DNA of 64,000 nucleotides, taken from NCBI RefSeq assembly GCF_019649055.1, contig NW_026570225.1, positions 930,001 through 994,000 on the forward strand, written 5' to 3'. The position numbers and the translations under genes were made by a program. The notes below the pieces were generated by a model. That model made no database searches and was not told where the DNA came from. It saw nothing but the letters and a program-made list of their open reading frames with translations. Below are positions 1 to 13,932 of the stretch, one piece after another. Source of the stretch: Paramacrobiotus metropolitanus. Taxonomy: Eukaryota > Tardigrada > Eutardigrada > Parachela > Macrobiotidae. The first letter of the stretch is position 1. Each line of letters starts with the position of its first letter.

Positions 1-1495
1 CTTCGATGTTAATAAAATGTTTTATCTATTTTTGCTACTAAATAGTGATGTAAGCTCTCGCGAAAGCTTAACGCGATAGTGTAACGAAACATGTGCAGTT
101 GTGCACAGCTTGCGCATCTTTTGAGGGGGCCCTAAACAAAACAAGCCGCATATTTGACGTGATTAATTGTTAGACAACTTTTTTAACTGCGGTGCATGAT
201 ACTTCCATTTAAGAAAACGTTTCATGTGGCGCCTTTAAGTAGATTAAAAAGAAGAGGGCAAATTTGAAAGGCGGTATGGCAAATTGCTGCGCAAATTCGG
301 TTGGATAAGCACACAGTACGCTGTCCCTCTCAGTCTAATTACTGCAGTGTCTTGGAAGAAAAACGCCGGGAGCCAACTGATGGCTCCTTAAGTACTTCCC
401 TTTGACTTCTCCTTTATTGCTGCTGCACAATGAATGTGCAATGTATTAAAAAATGCGTTTTCTAGCACCTTTTAAAAAGAAAAGTAATTTGGCCTTAATA
501 TTGGCTGACAGACAGGCAGATGTCAGTCACTTAACTGATTTGCATGTGCTTGCTTGACAACATTTTACGGAAAGAATTGGGCTCACGTAAAGGTAATTTG
601 TTCGGCATCCGTATTAGGAAGTTATTTAATGTGCATATCAAAAATTAATTTTATGCACAAGGTACAAGATATACTTGTAAAATCATAATTATAGTAGTTG
701 AACGTGTACTGTAGCTGAAGCCGTTTGCAGTGGATTAGGTTTTGTGGAAAACATCGTGTATTGTATTCTTAGCAGTTACGTGCACAAGTAGGTATGTACC
801 GTCGACCACTCATCCACCTTTCGCGTTTTGCAGATTTCAAAACATCCGGAGCAGTCGCAAATTTGGCACAACGAGAATATTTATTGGGTAAATTAATTGA
901 TTACGCAAGGCGTTTTTTCAATAAATACAAGCAGCATCTGCTCTTAATTAACTATAACCTATTCTAGGTATTCTGCAGTAATTTTGTATGAAAAGTTAAT
1001 AGCCGCGTAGCGTCCCAGTAAAGATATGTTCAAAATTGAAAAAAACTTATTAAAGCCATATGGCTGACTACGGGTAATCGAAGGAACTTCATGCTATGAA
1101 AGTGTATAACTTGAGTACCTTATTTGTCATATATCATACAATGTGCGTTTATAGGAAATTGATTAAAATTTTCCAGTTTTCGTGTATGTTACTGTTAAGC
1201 GTCTTCTCGGCTTCTTCGAAATTATATTTCAACTCTGCAGGAAGGCTGCAGTTAAGTATCCAAGTTCAACTAATGCAATAATGATTTGCTGATTAATAAA
1301 ATTAATAAATTAAGTATACGGTGTAACTTATGATTTTATAAGGGCGCTTGTGCCTTTGCGACGAAAAAACTAGACTGTTGTAATTACAACTGTAATTAAA
1401 CCAGAAATGTTAAAACTGAAGAAATCCAAAGCTATGGAGGCAGTGGAATTAAAGAAACACAACACTTGTACACTAGCCTCGTCTTTTATTGACAG
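1..1495. other. upstream/intronic stretch of the RIM-binding protein gene
   Basis: No convincing gene is visible here. The first clear RIM-BP exon starts at 1496 directly after an acceptor and in frame, so coding sequence must exist upstream, either in this stretch or beyond the window edge. One possible small exon is 834-887: it follows a TTTTGCAG acceptor, ends before GGTAAATT, is 54 nt (18 codons, so it does not disturb phase) and is open in the needed frame. I cannot confirm it by similarity. The rest is AT-rich with short random ORFs. Confidence 0.5.
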
Positions 1496-4400
1496 AAATC
1501 CGAGTACTTCAGACTTTTCAACGAGAAAAGGGAATTGGAAAAGGAAGCCGACGAACTACGGGAATATCTGCGCGAATTCCGAGAAGTAAGCAATAACACT
1601 GACGCAGTACATAATATTATAGATACGTCGATGTAGTGCGGTTAAAGCATGCACTGCATTAGTCCTGGACTGATTTCATGCTCGGGATGCACTGCCGTTT
1701 TCCGCTAGGCTTCCATAACGATACGTGATGACTAATTCACCCATAAAGTACGCACTGCATGTACTCTTCCTGTACCTGCGTTATAAGGGGTCCGCATTTT
1801 CGGAAGCTGGGCTGTCATTCGCTCAATCTCAAAAGGTTTTTTTATCACTTGGTATATCTGTATATATCACCTACTTTTAACGGTGTACTCAATTCAGTGT
1901 CTGATTAAATGGTAAACCGCAAAAAGTATAACTTTTATGTAACAAATCTATTTTCATCTTTATCTGTGTAACAAGTCTGTCACAATGAAATCTATCTTTA
2001 TTAGTCAGTTAACAACATGGATAAGTTAAGACGAAATATTCCTTCCATTTTGTTGTACATTGTACTAACCATAGCCTGCATCCCTTCCTGTTATGGATGC
2101 AAATTACAAGGCATCCAAGCGTTGACAGAAAAGTGCGCCGTGTCAATGGCAATTTGCCGGTTCCGTTGTACATCCACATTTAATAAGCGTGTACCACATA
2201 TCAGGCGGTGTTATGTAATTATTATCTTCAGCTGCGGGTATAACAGCCCCCATCATGAAAATGATGTCAAATTCGCTCGTGCGCTCCCTCGAAATAACGG
2301 TGTAGGTTGCCTTAAACAGAGAATCAGCCTCCATGTTGACTTTATGTGTTGACTTAGAATATGAGATGGGACGTGTGTTTTGTGCATCCGTGCTGTATCC
2401 TGCACTTTTAACTGAGTGCTCGCTCTCATACGCGTGTTTTATCATTATCCTGGCGGCTGGCGCCATTTGTATACTGTCTTTTGTATCGTCCAAAAAGAAA
2501 ATTAAAATGTTTTTTGTCGGTCTGCTGCGGTTTTATGCTGCTGGAGCGCGATGCATAGCAAATCCCGGTACTGGCAAAAGGTCCAAAGTTTTTTTTTTCG
2601 CACATCCTGTTTCTTTTCTGCCATGCAATTACACTAACGACGCCTAGCTACCTACTAGTACCACACACACAGGAGAAAAAATGTCGCACATTATACTGGT
2701 CCTTTGTGTGATCGTACTAGCACAAGACGACAACGCTGATGCTATTGTTGTTGCATCCAAAAGCTAGAGCAAGCAGAAGAACATGCCGTTTGCCGATTGT
2801 AAAGGTTCGTCGCAAACGCATTTAGGCATTCCGTGCCGAAATTCGTTAGGCCGGGCCGGAGAGTTATCGGTGTTACACCCGGCATATGGATATGTACAGT
2901 ATGTGCGAGTGTGCGCGTACGATATATACCGACGCCAAGGGAGTCCAAGAAACAGGGACAGCATCCCAAAGATGAATCATTGAGCCTTATGCGTAAGTAA
3001 GTATTGCGTTGCTTTCTTTTGCTCACTGTCAAGTCGAGAATCGGATCCGGACAGTGAATGATCATGAAATTGTCAATAGACTCTGAAGAGACGGTCTTTG
3101 TCTGGACGTTTTTTCTCCTTCTTTCCCTGACAATTCAGCTGAGAAAAGGAGTTATTGATTAATTTTTCAACAACGGCACCGGATTGGCTAGGACAGTCCC
3201 AGTAAAAATAATAAAACGATACGATTTGCTTATACATGACGTCATGGTTCTGTACGTACATCTGGCGCCATGACATTGTGTAGAGATCATACGAGCATCT
3301 TACCGGTTAGCTGCATCTATGTACATAATAATATTATATTATAATAATTATTAAAGTAGCGCGGTGGATACTTTCGCAACCGGATGTATTTGAATTAATT
3401 TAAATTGTAAGCGTATGACTGATTATTACCGATTTTAATTCTGACTCCTGATTGCTACTGATTCAAAATTTGCTTTTAAACGCAAAAAACTTTTTATCAC
3501 AACAGTGTTGCTGCGCTCTCCTTCCTTATTTCTGAATTCGGTACTTGGAGTGATAAACGAACTCGCTATTGAGATAATTTTTACCATGATCACCAACCTT
3601 AATGCTTTCGTATTCCGATATTGAGCATGCAAAAATCAGTTGGCGATATTTACGGCGAACGTTTATCAAATTCCTGGCCAAAACATAACAACGCAATACT
3701 TCAACACCGTATTGGTTGTCGTTTTTTGTTATGCAAAGCGATAAAACTATTCCTTAGAAGTTAGGATGTATGCATATGGGAGGAAGAGATCATATTGTAC
3801 ATATATCGTTCAGCATTCGTGTATGGTTTACGCGGCACATATGAATTTAAGCATTTTGCTCATGCGCATAGTGCTGGACATAATAGCAGCTCTGGGAACT
3901 GTTAACAGTTCATTAAATTGTCACACTAGCATGCTTTTATTATGTCACATTCAATGTACTCAGTATGTATCGCAGCCAGCTGAATCCACATTCAGGATAG
4001 ATCCGACTGGGGAAATCGGGAATTCGCTAGTCGTCCTTGCCATAATCGGCTTTAGACTTTCAGAATACTGGGTCACAAATGTCATCGTGATTTCCGTGCG
4101 CTCAGGGCCCACAAAATATTTTGTTGTTGTTATATAGCCAATGCTTTACGAGTTATTCAACTGAGTTTATTCTTACTCATTTATTGCTGTCTGTGTTGTG
4201 TATATAGTAGTATTGGTTACTGCAATAGATAACTAATAAAACAGCACGATACAGTACACAGTAAAGTACATCTGCCGATATACGCACGGTACAAAATGGT
4301 CATTATGCATTTGACATTGCATGTGCCTGTATCCCTTGATGATGCAAGCGCTGGATGGGGGTGGTACGTTGGGGAAAAAGTGATGGAAATTATTGGTGGC

Positions 4401-7400
4401 TTAAAGGGATGCCCACGGGAATTCATTGCTAACCGGATTGCATGGCCAATTAATGCACAATGAAAAGTAGCAAAGCAGTCAGTAACTTTTAAATGTAATT
4501 GACAAGGAAAAGCCTAATGGACATTCCACAATTCTTCTCAGTTAATTATGTCCTTATCGATGCGAGAGTATCCTGTCGCATTAAATTTTGACGGAATGGA
4601 CATTATCTTGATAATAATATTTTTTCACTACGACCAATTACTAAAATTCGTGTCGTGAAGGCATACTCGATTTTGCTTGAGGAATGGAAAAATTCTTTTG
4701 CATTTTATTAGAGTATGCTGTTCGACTCCCCTACTCGTAGTTTCTGCAACCTCCAAATGTGCGCCGCCAAGATGCGGCACCATCTTTTGGCGCACTGCAA
4801 TCTTTAGCGTGCTTTTGCTTAATAAAAAGCCTGATTTGTTACGCCCATCCTATCCAATCCACCGTTGAATGAATTCGCTGTTAGAGGTCTGAGTTCAGAT
4901 AATTTTGCTGGTGGAGACATATAATTCACATTGATCCAAAGTATCACTTAAACAGATAAAGTCAGGGATGGTAAATTGCCGGAGCATTGTGACGACGATG
5001 TGACATTAGCGAGACAACTCCAGCAGGACGTCTCTGATTTCGCAACGTGTCTAACCATATGAATCTCAGACGTACAAGTACTGTAGTAGATGGCAAAACC
5101 ATTTTTCCTTATGCGCTAAATTTGCTGAAGTTGATTAAAAATCTGTTCGTGCTGTATACATACGTGGAATATTCTGAAATTTTTCTGCATTTTCAACTCC
5201 TCCGCATGTATTTGATTTCCTTAGGTTCGTCAATTCGCGGCGGTTACAGAATTATTTGCGGTTGTGGTGTAAACGTGGTTATGTATATTTCTGAATTGTG
5301 TAGTCTGTAGTCTACAGATACCGTATTACCGTAGAGTAGAAAATTAACCGAGTCTCTAAGTTTCTGGTGATACCGTAGTACTTAATTTTCCCGTTGCCAT
5401 TTTTCCGGGAAAATATCGTAAATCTCAGACTTGTGGATTCCGGTTACCTGCTACGGGTGTTTTCAACTTTTCTCATTCGATAAAAACAACACTCCGAGGC
5501 AACCTAATTATAGCTAAAGAAAATAAAAGGGGGAAGTCGTTGACACAATTTGTGACGCCAAAGCCACCTCCTCACGTACGGACACGTATGAGGCCAAATC
5601 GAGCGCCGAAATACACACATGCGGTACTTTAATGCCAAGTAGGGCTATATATATGTGTATATCCGGTTTCTCAATTTGTTCTGCCCCGGAAGTTGAGAGT
5701 ATCCCCGCCTGGGCCCGCCAAACTGACAACATTGGTAATGTTCCTGTCAACTGTGGCCTACTCCCGCTACGTTTGACATGACAATAATTGTGACTGGAGA
5801 GAAATCTAAACAATGACGGGATAATCTTGAAACTGACTGCGATAGCATGCTGCAAGCGTCTGTGACGTGTGTGCGCAACTACAATTAAAATTCGTATAAA
5901 GAGCAAGAGCTCGCAGCTGCAGTATGCCGCTATGAGCAGTAATTTGTGGAAATAATTTTCATCAATTTACAGTGTCCGCAAATATTGCAGCATTGTACTA
6001 CAGTACTGTTTATATTTTGTAGGCTTCCAAGGAATTAAAGGGCATCAAGGAGTCAGTTTGCAGTTTAAAGATAGAATGTCAGATTGTCCAAAGTGCACGT
6101 GATGAATATTATGCTAAATCCGGCAACCTGGATTCCTTAGTGAAGGTCAGTGTTTGCACACACTCGCTTTGCATATCGTCGTCAAGTTGAAGCTCGTCGC
6201 ACTTCGATTGTAATAATTTATGCTGCTTATAATATCGATCATAACATACTCGTACAGCTGGTCTCACCTTGGTTCTTGAATTGACGGTGTATACAGGAAA
6301 AGTCTTCGCTTGCTTGCTTGCTGCACGTCCACGTACATAGACAGATTCTTTACGTTGTTCTGCGCCGTTGCAGTCTCTTCGAGAAGCCGCTGAAAGGCGG
6401 AAAGACCTGGAATTAGAGCACCAGGAAGCACAAAACCAGCTTCGCGAAAAGCAGGATGAGATCAAACAACTCCACAAGGTTAGGCAACACGTCTTCGTTT
6501 GCGTTGCTTCAGGACTGTAAACAGCGCGCTATCCTTTCTTTGTAGAATGAAGTAGCCGGACGACGCAAACATCAAGAAGTAATCGAAGCGCTCGAGGTTT
6601 GTCTACTTGTGCCGATATATATCAGAACCCAAAATAATTCAAATCAGACATAATATAGAGCAGCAATCTGGGCCTTCCGTTAGCATCTTGCTGATTTAAG
6701 AATGTGTTTTGGCTCTATTCTATGGGCTTTAAATAATGCTCTGATATGTGAAACTAAATCGGGCATTTTTGTTGAAATATGTTGAATTATAATGGACCAA
6801 TATTTTATGCACTTAGTCTAAGTTACGAGAAGTGGAAAAGAAATGCGAGCTGCAAAAGGTCCGCTACGAAGAGCTGAGCGTGGAGATGGAATCCGTGCAA
6901 CGGCAGGCGTCGCGTTCGCGCTCGTTAGCCAGTGTGACAACAGCGGAAGTGCAGACCTCTCCCGAATCGGGCACGTCCACACCCGACTCGGCCCTGAGCA
7001 GTATCGGCACCAACACCGGCACTGCCACCGTCGCCACCGGCTCGCGAATGGTCAACGGCGAGACGCCATCTACCACCCAGCGGCAGGCGGTGGTCAACTG
7101 CAAACCGCGTTTCGGACACCAGAAGAGCGATTCCGGACTTGGTACGTTAACGGAGTGCTGACACCGCATATATACACGGAAACCGTCCTTGACCGAATGC
7201 TTTTAGTAGGATCCAGTCTGGACGAATCCGTCTCCTCCCGGAAGGACTACTCGAGCTCATCAAAGTATGTAGCGAAAAGGCAAGCATCCCCTTTAACAAC
7301 CATTAATCCATATCGCATGCAGCGTCCACGCCTGTGTCATTATCGTAACAAGTGCAGGTCAATAATCGAGCTAATGATGACACCGCCCACGTGCGCGTTC

Positions 7401-10400
7401 TGTACACACCTGCCTACTACAGCGTGAACATGAACACTTCCCCTCTCATTGCAGATCGGCGCGCAATTTAATCCATCATCCGCTATCCGCGACGGTTGAC
7501 CGCGCCGTGGACACGGTGCCTTCCGCCGGTGACCTATCCGGGAGACTGTCCGTCTTTGTGACGCGATTCGCATATATTCCGGCTAAGCACTCCCCCAACG
7601 ATATCCATGATCAGGAGCTGGAACTGAAAAAGGGTGAATTTGTGATAGTTTTTGGTGATATGGACGAAGATGGTTATTACGAAGCGGAGACGTTGGATGG
7701 TCGGCACGGTCTCGTGCCCAGCAATTATGTGGAGCGCCTGCCGCCGGAAGAGCTGGTAGATTTTCATGCCAGCTATCCTAATAACCCGGCTATAGCATCC
7801 GCTACAACCGGTATGGGACCGCCTATTATTACCGGTGCCAATCTCCAAGGGGTAAACTTTACTACCGCCCATGCTCATGTTTCTGCAACGCCCGGACGGA
7901 TAAGGTTTCGAGAGGAAGAAAGTGAGTGGGAGCGATGGAAGTTTTCTATTAGTTTAAAGTCACTAATTAATCAAAACAAACGATGTTACTAGGTATAATA
8001 CCATCTGATTCCGTGCCAGCCCCGGTAATGGGCAACAATACCACCCGCCCATCGAGCCTGAGTCAGAGCGCTCACCATCCCGCGTCTGTTTTACGTGACC
8101 CGTCCAACCGTGGTCAGGAAGACATCTCGGTGGCGCCGCCGGTTAATCTGGTGCTGGAGAAGCAGATGCACAAAAGTATTATGATCGGCTGGTCACCGGC
8201 GATGATTCCGATCAACAGGCCGCCGCCTAGTAGCGGCGCCATAGACGCCTACAATGTATATGTCGACGGGCATCTACGCTGCACCGTGGGGGCCAATGAA
8301 CGTTGTCGTGCCTTAATCGAGGGAGTGGACCTGTCGTCCTGTCATCGCGTTAGCGTACGGTCGAAGACCAGTATGTGTTGAAATATTTTTAAAATTAAGT
8401 TTCATTCGAATAACTCACCGTGCAACGGCTTTCTGACAGCAACCGGAAGGGAATCCATGGATAGTTTATGCACCATCCTGGTCGGAAAAGACTGTCCGGT
8501 AATGCCGACACAATTGCGCATTACCAACATAACCTCCAATTCGGCCACGGTATCCTGGTTTCCGGCCAATAGCAATTATCAGCACAGTATTTTCGTCAAC
8601 GAGCAGGAGTACGCCATTGTACCGGCATCCAGCCACCGCTTCACCATTCCCGATCTGACGGCCTCCACCATGTACCGGGTGCGAGTGGTGCCCATTGTAC
8701 CGAAATCCACGCTGGACTACTCCAGTTATCTGCAAGCCTGTGCTCAAGTGGAATTCAAGACGCTCCCGGACAATGTGCCCGATCCACCGAGCACACTGCA
8801 ATTGGAAAGTGGGCCGCAGGACGGCACTCTGCTGCTCACGTGGACACCGGTGACCGCGCAGCGGAACTGTGATGTTGTTGGTTATGCCATTTACGCTGAC
8901 GGCCAAAAGGTTAAACAGATCGACAGCCCCACAGGTACACTACACGATTCAGGTCATTCGTCATCTTGTAAGGATGTTAATGCAGGGTACGAGTACTTGA
9001 TAAATCTCTGTCTCCTCGAAAATGTTGCTCATGATGTTGCACAATTCATAACAGAGGCGACCTACCAAAAAATAAATTACTTATTGTTGTAAAATGACTG
9101 AAGCCGTTCAAACAACAGGATCAAAAATACTGGGCGAAAAGCAGATGGGTTTGAAAACAAAACTGTGCATTGTCAGGGTGCATATCGCTAAATACTCACG
9201 GTACTGCAATTCGATTGCTTTGAGATACTTCGAGTATTCTAGTACCTTCTTACATTCCATCTTGTGATAAAGACTAGAGTTGCATGACGGGTAAATTTAT
9301 ATCCTAGGCGATCACGCACTGTTGGACATCACCCGTCTGCAGCCGCCGGTTCCACGCAGTTTTACCGTTCGTACGGTCTCCTCAAAAAGTTTATCGCGCG
9401 ATTCCCCCTACCTGAACGTCACCGAAGACGTGTTACTGGGACGCGTAAAAGCCGTTGCTCAAGCCCAAAGCGAACAGCCTTACTCACAACCTCAGACCAC
9501 GCAACTACAATCCACCGCACTCCCGCTCATTCCGGCCTCTCTCAACCCCTCCCCAGGCGGCCATCCGCCCCGCATGCCATCCAATCGCCAGACAACAGTG
9601 ACCTTTTCCGACTTTCCTTCCCGCACGGCTCCATTTCCCGGTAATTCACCCGGCATGTTTCCACCACAGGGTCCGTCGCCGGATGTTTTCGCCGTTGCAC
9701 CAGAACGAGAAGAACTATCTGATATTATGGAGGAAGTGGAAGAGGAAGCGATGATGGAGCGAATGCATCGCATGGGACCATTTGGTGCACAATTCGGCCG
9801 GCCGAATATGCCGCCCCGGGGAGGACTGCGCAGCCCACTGATGAATCGACCTGGTGGCCGAAGAGAACCGCCTTTGCCGGAATCTGACATGATGGTAAAA
9901 AGTCATACTCATACTATAAAAAAATACTAAAACAATAACTGCATGGTACCATAACATGATTAAATATTGTGATTGTACAGCAATGAATTACACCTTTCGT
10001 ACTTTATGAATTGAAGGCACCTGCAACACGATAATTTCGGGTGTAAAATTATAACATATGTATTTCTAGGTAATATGGTTGGACACATTCAAACACATTG
10101 TCGTGATTCTGTTCTCTACACGCCTGTGAAAATTACAGATGTCAAGCCCAGGAGGACCACCGCTCCCTCCTCCCCAATTCGGCTTCGCTCGATCCTTCCA
10201 AGGCATGAACATGGGACCGCCGCCCGGCCAGCCACCGTTCTTCCCGCCCGGTCGGTTTCGTGACCGGCCGCTGGGCCCCGACGGAATGCGCCGCCAAAAC
10301 CGTCGCGATGACTACTTTCCAGCGCCGTACGAAGACGACTACTTCCTCCGTCGAGGACCCGACCGAGACCGCGACCGCGATCCTCGTCTCCCACGTGAAC

Positions 10401-12132
10401 CCTACGGTGCCATGCAGATCCGCACGTCTTCCTTGCCACAGATCGAAATCACCAAGGACGATTCTTTCGAGAGTATGGACTCCCGACATCGGGCCTTCTC
10501 CGATCGGGAAGAAGAACGGCCGCGTCGCAGCCTACGCAGCCGGTACAACAGTCCACCGGGCATGGAAGAAGGCGGTTCGTTCCACCGGCAATCAGCGCGT
10601 CAACGCAGCCAATCCCGCGATAGGAAACGCGACAGGTACGATCAGGGCGCTCTGAGGCAAGACGAGTATGAAGAGGAAGCGGCCAGGCGGAGAGGTGAAG
10701 ACATGCGGAGGGATTTACCGAGGGATGGATATCGCGATGAAAGGTCAACGGGATTAAATGAGCCCTTAGATAGACGGAGAGGAGATGGACGCACGGGAGG
10801 AACACTGGAGCGCAACGCAAGAATGGTACGAGTGTTCCGAGCAAATTTCGACTACGATGCGTCCATGTCACCGAATGTCGATGCCGACAGTGAGGAACTG
10901 TCGTTCAAGCAAGGACAACTCCTAAAGGTGCATGTAACTGAATGACTGAATGTAATTAATATAAAGCTTGCAAAAGCAATCGCTCAGTGATAATCATGTG
11001 ACCATCGAATTCCATAAAAACGTTTTCGTAAAATGTTGAAGTACCTATGCCGATTACAATGTACCATTTTTCTAACGACTTCTGGAGCTTATTTTTGCTC
11101 TACTAATAAACACTAATAATTTTTGATACATTCACATTTTTTAATGCGAACATATTTGCAGATCTACGGGGACAAAGATTCTGATGGATTCTACAAAGGT
11201 GACATACAAGGACGGCAAGGACTGGTTCCGTGCAATCTTGTCTCGGAAGTCACAGACGAAGCCACGGTTCGGCGCATTCTTGGCAACAGCGGAACATCCA
11301 CATTAGAACGCACTCGCTCCAATCCTGGAAAGGAAACGAAGCAGCCTGGACAGGCGACCGTGCAGTTCCGCCAAAAAAACACGAACCAGCCGGCGGATCG
11401 TACGGCCAAAGGGCCTGTACGAAGGATGGTAGCGATGTACGACTACGACAGCAAATCGGCTTCCCCCAATGTTGACGATGAGGTACAGCAACGGTTTCGC
11501 TGCGGTTGATTACCTGCTTCCATTCTACTGGAAAGCCGGATTCTGGTGATAGTTTCTTTGTGTCGTTACTGATCTTACTTGTGTACCCAGCTGAACAGAC
11601 TTTCTATTCTGAAGACGGCAACATTTGTGCCGTAATTGTGAGCATGCTTTCCAACAGTTTCGTATACTTCGAACATTTCTTGTACAGAATGCTAAAACAT
11701 TTTTGCTAAAGCTTCGTTAATTCACTAGATCAGATTCGTTATGTGTCGTAGATGGAATTATCCTTTAAGAAAGGTGACACAATTTACGTGAGCGGTGAAA
11801 TGGACGAAGACGGGTTCTTCGAAGGTGAACTGAATGGAAAGCGCGGCTTGGTGCCATCGAACTTCCTGCGCGATGCATCCGGTGCCAATCCCCCTCCCGG
11901 GATGGCTGGTGCCCGTCCTCCCCCCAACCCCTCCGGACCCTCCTCCACGAACCAAGCCCGCTCCAATAAGCCCCCACCGGTCATTCGGGAGCCCCATGAT
12001 ATGGCCCAGTCACCCCGCACTGCCCAGTCGATGACGGCTCAGTCTCGCGCGCCTCCGCCGGGCGCTTCCAGTCTGCGGCCTAATCCCGACATGCACGGCC
12101 AGTCCTCTGGTCATCTCAATCCCAACAGATAG
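1496..12132 (+). CDS. RIMBP: RIM-binding protein (RIM-BP), 5' partial
   Basis: Presynaptic active-zone scaffold; in the family the SH3 domains bind RIMs and voltage-gated calcium channels. Exons read: 1496-1585, 6023-6145, 6374-6478, 6546-6596, 6823-7141, 7207-7264, 7455-7921, 7993-8370, 8440-8934, 9308-9894, 10139-10927, 11162-11482, 11752-12132. Phases close to one frame of about 1,387 residues. The N-terminal exons are a Glu/Lys/Arg-rich coiled coil. SH3-I is near 7540-7730 ([20 protein letters not shown]). Three fibronectin III domains follow at 8130-9420. A low-complexity Pro/Arg/Asp linker leads to SH3-II (10820-11250, split by an intron) and SH3-III (11420-11870). A Pro-rich tail ends at TAG. 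This coil-SH3-FN3x3-SH3-SH3 order is diagnostic of RIM-BP. A 4.4-kb intron follows the first exon; later introns are 60-380 bp. A polyadenylation-type AATAAA lies at 12525. The N-terminus is missing. Confidence 0.93.
1586..6022. other. large RIM-BP intron (4.4 kb)
   Basis: AT-rich sequence between a GTAAGC donor after 1585 and a TTTTGTAG acceptor at 6022. I found only short, non-conserved ORFs on both strands, no transposon termini and no RNA gene. It is by far the longest RIM-BP intron in the window. The 5' first introns of such genes often hold enhancers, but nothing specific can be pointed to. Confidence 0.6.
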
Positions 12133-12945
12133 CGACACACGCTGGTTGATACATTTGGACGTTGCAGTGCATTTACACATACCCAAAACACGGTGCAGAT
12201 CGAGTGGATCGCAGCGGATCGATTCAGGTCCGAAGGATGTCTGCTACAGCGCATGACCTTATCTGCGATAAGTTGTGTTTCAGTCGGCGTATCGGTCCGT
12301 CTAAGAGTTGGTTGTTTCCAGTGTTGATAAGCAAAATTCTCAAATTTTTTACCATTTGATGTCCTGATTGGTGCATTAACCCGGTGTTCTGTTCCCTTGT
12401 GGTCCTTGTTGTGAGAAAATCAGGAGCAAAGAATTTTCCAGTAATTTTATCAATAATCCACGTCTTGGTGCGCATTGCAGTTCGTGATTTCGCAGAACCT
12501 ACAGTTTATTTAATAATCCTCGAAAATAAAACAATTTATTGTCGTAAGTAAAATTGTTTGTTATTGGGTGGTTTGACCCAGCGACTCTCAAACAGGAACA
12601 TTTATTTAGAAAAATCAGACGATTATTATAGCTTTGTTTCATGCAGAGCACCATGCAGTTTGCCATTCTGAACCGACAGTGCGCAAAAAGTCCCTGAAGC
12701 ATCGCTAAGTGAAACGTGCGATGACCACGGTCCACACCGAATCCTCCTTCCTTCAAATTTTATCAGAAACGGTTAATTTACATTTTACTGATGGTTATTA
12801 TTCGCGCTGTATGTACATAATTCGTTTGTATGTACACAGTACAAGTACTTAACTTTTTTTTTTTTTTTAGTGGTAGCTTTACCATTACTTTAATACGGTC
12901 ACAAGTTTCCATAGAAGTGAAAAGAATTGTACTGAATACACAGCC

Positions 12946-13467
12946 TCAACCGACTACGGAAATGGGCGGCCTAATCACAAAGAACATTTCGTCTAAGTTG
13001 GCCGATGCTGGTGCTGTTCCCATGACAGAGGCCGCGTTCCCGCGTTGGACGTCAATGCTGATCCGTTGGCGCAAAAACTCCGTCGCCCGTACCTCGCCTG
13101 TTTCCTGTTGTATCATCTTCCCGACTTCGGTCACCAAACGAGAAGCATCCGGTCCGAGTGGTCCAAGTGTTTCGACGCCAAATGCGCGGAACAGGTAATC
13201 TCGAGTGAGTTCCCGATACTTCGCCACTTTATCCTGCTCTGCGCGCGCCGCGGCTGCTCCCGCTTGCTTCGATGTTGCCGCGATGTGCGACAAAGCTACC
13301 GTGCACACACATGTGGCGTCCCAGGTCAACATCTTTCCTCTTTCCCATGGGACCAAAGTCACTCCGTCGGGGCGCTTGCCATTGGTTAGGCAAGTACCAG
13401 GTGGTTCCAGTTCCGTTTCAATACCGGCGGAAGCAAAGGCGCGCTTTAAAGTGACATTGATAAACAA
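12946..13467 (-). mobile_element. retroelement-like protein fragment (decayed)
   Basis: An open minus-strand frame of about 170 residues with a composition and motif order I associate with the C-terminal part of retrotransposon polyproteins of aquatic invertebrates: a KRPDGVTLVPW block, an Ala-rich helix (KQAGAAAARAEQDK), VETLGPLGP, TEFLRQRISIDVQRGNAASVMGT, then a short tail. No reverse transcriptase, ribonuclease H or protease is found next to it, and there is no start codon in a good context, so this is a fragment rather than an intact element. The coding strand faces away from the neighbouring genes. The family assignment rests on pattern memory only. Confidence 0.5.
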
Positions 13468-13487
13468 AGGCGCGCTTTAAAGTGACA
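13434..13487. repeat. tandem duplication of a 23-bp unit
   Basis: CAAAGGCGCGCTTTAAAGTGACA occurs at 13434-13456 and again, identical, at 13465-13487, with 8 bp between. It lies at the 5' edge of the retroelement-like frame. Confidence 0.85.
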
Positions 13488-13532
13488 GCCCACACCATAC
13501 GAGTACTTAACTGTACTCGTATGGTGTGGGCT
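13487..13532. repeat. perfect 20-bp inverted repeat, 6-nt loop
   Basis: Arms 13487-13506 and 13513-13532 are exact reverse complements (AGCCCACACCATACGAGTAC) around the loop TTAACT. It begins exactly where the second tandem repeat ends. It could form a hairpin in DNA or RNA; no downstream U-tract or gene end gives it a clear role. Confidence 0.85.
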
Positions 13533-13932
13533 GGTGCTTGCACTTTACAGTTTTGTTCTTCTGCTACTACAATTCCAAACTTCAAAGTCCTTAGAAAGTG
13601 AACTCTTACAGTAGGTACTTTTAGACGTAAGTGAGATGCTTTATTGTAACGGATTGGAAAATTGTCATTGCATGACAATGCATGTGCACAGTACAACATG
13701 TACACCGATATCACAGTACACACACACCATACTGTGATCGTAGTAATACAATACACTGAATACAATAATGCCATAATTATTTGCGTAAGGTAGAAGTCAA
13801 AGCTTTACGCACTTACGCATTTAAAAGCTTAACATTTTAAAAGCATTTGAAAGCATTTTGCTTTCAGACTTTCTGTGTAAATGCACTTGTTGCTTGTGCA
13901 GAACTTGGTGCAGTGCTTTTATCGCTGTTAGA

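Larger units (their letters stand above)
12133..13932. other. intergenic, RIM-BP to dioxygenase
   Basis: About 1.8 kb holding the RIM-BP 3' UTR (AATAAA at 12525-12530), the decayed retroelement-like fragment at 12946-13467, a tandem 23-bp repeat and a hairpin at 13434-13532. No other gene is visible. Confidence 0.6.

Noticed and set aside
6843-7427. 194-codon plus-strand frame overlapping RIM-BP
   Set aside because: It is the +1 shadow of the RIM-BP coiled-coil exon; the true frame ([16 protein letters not shown] ...) fits the family and the splice phases.
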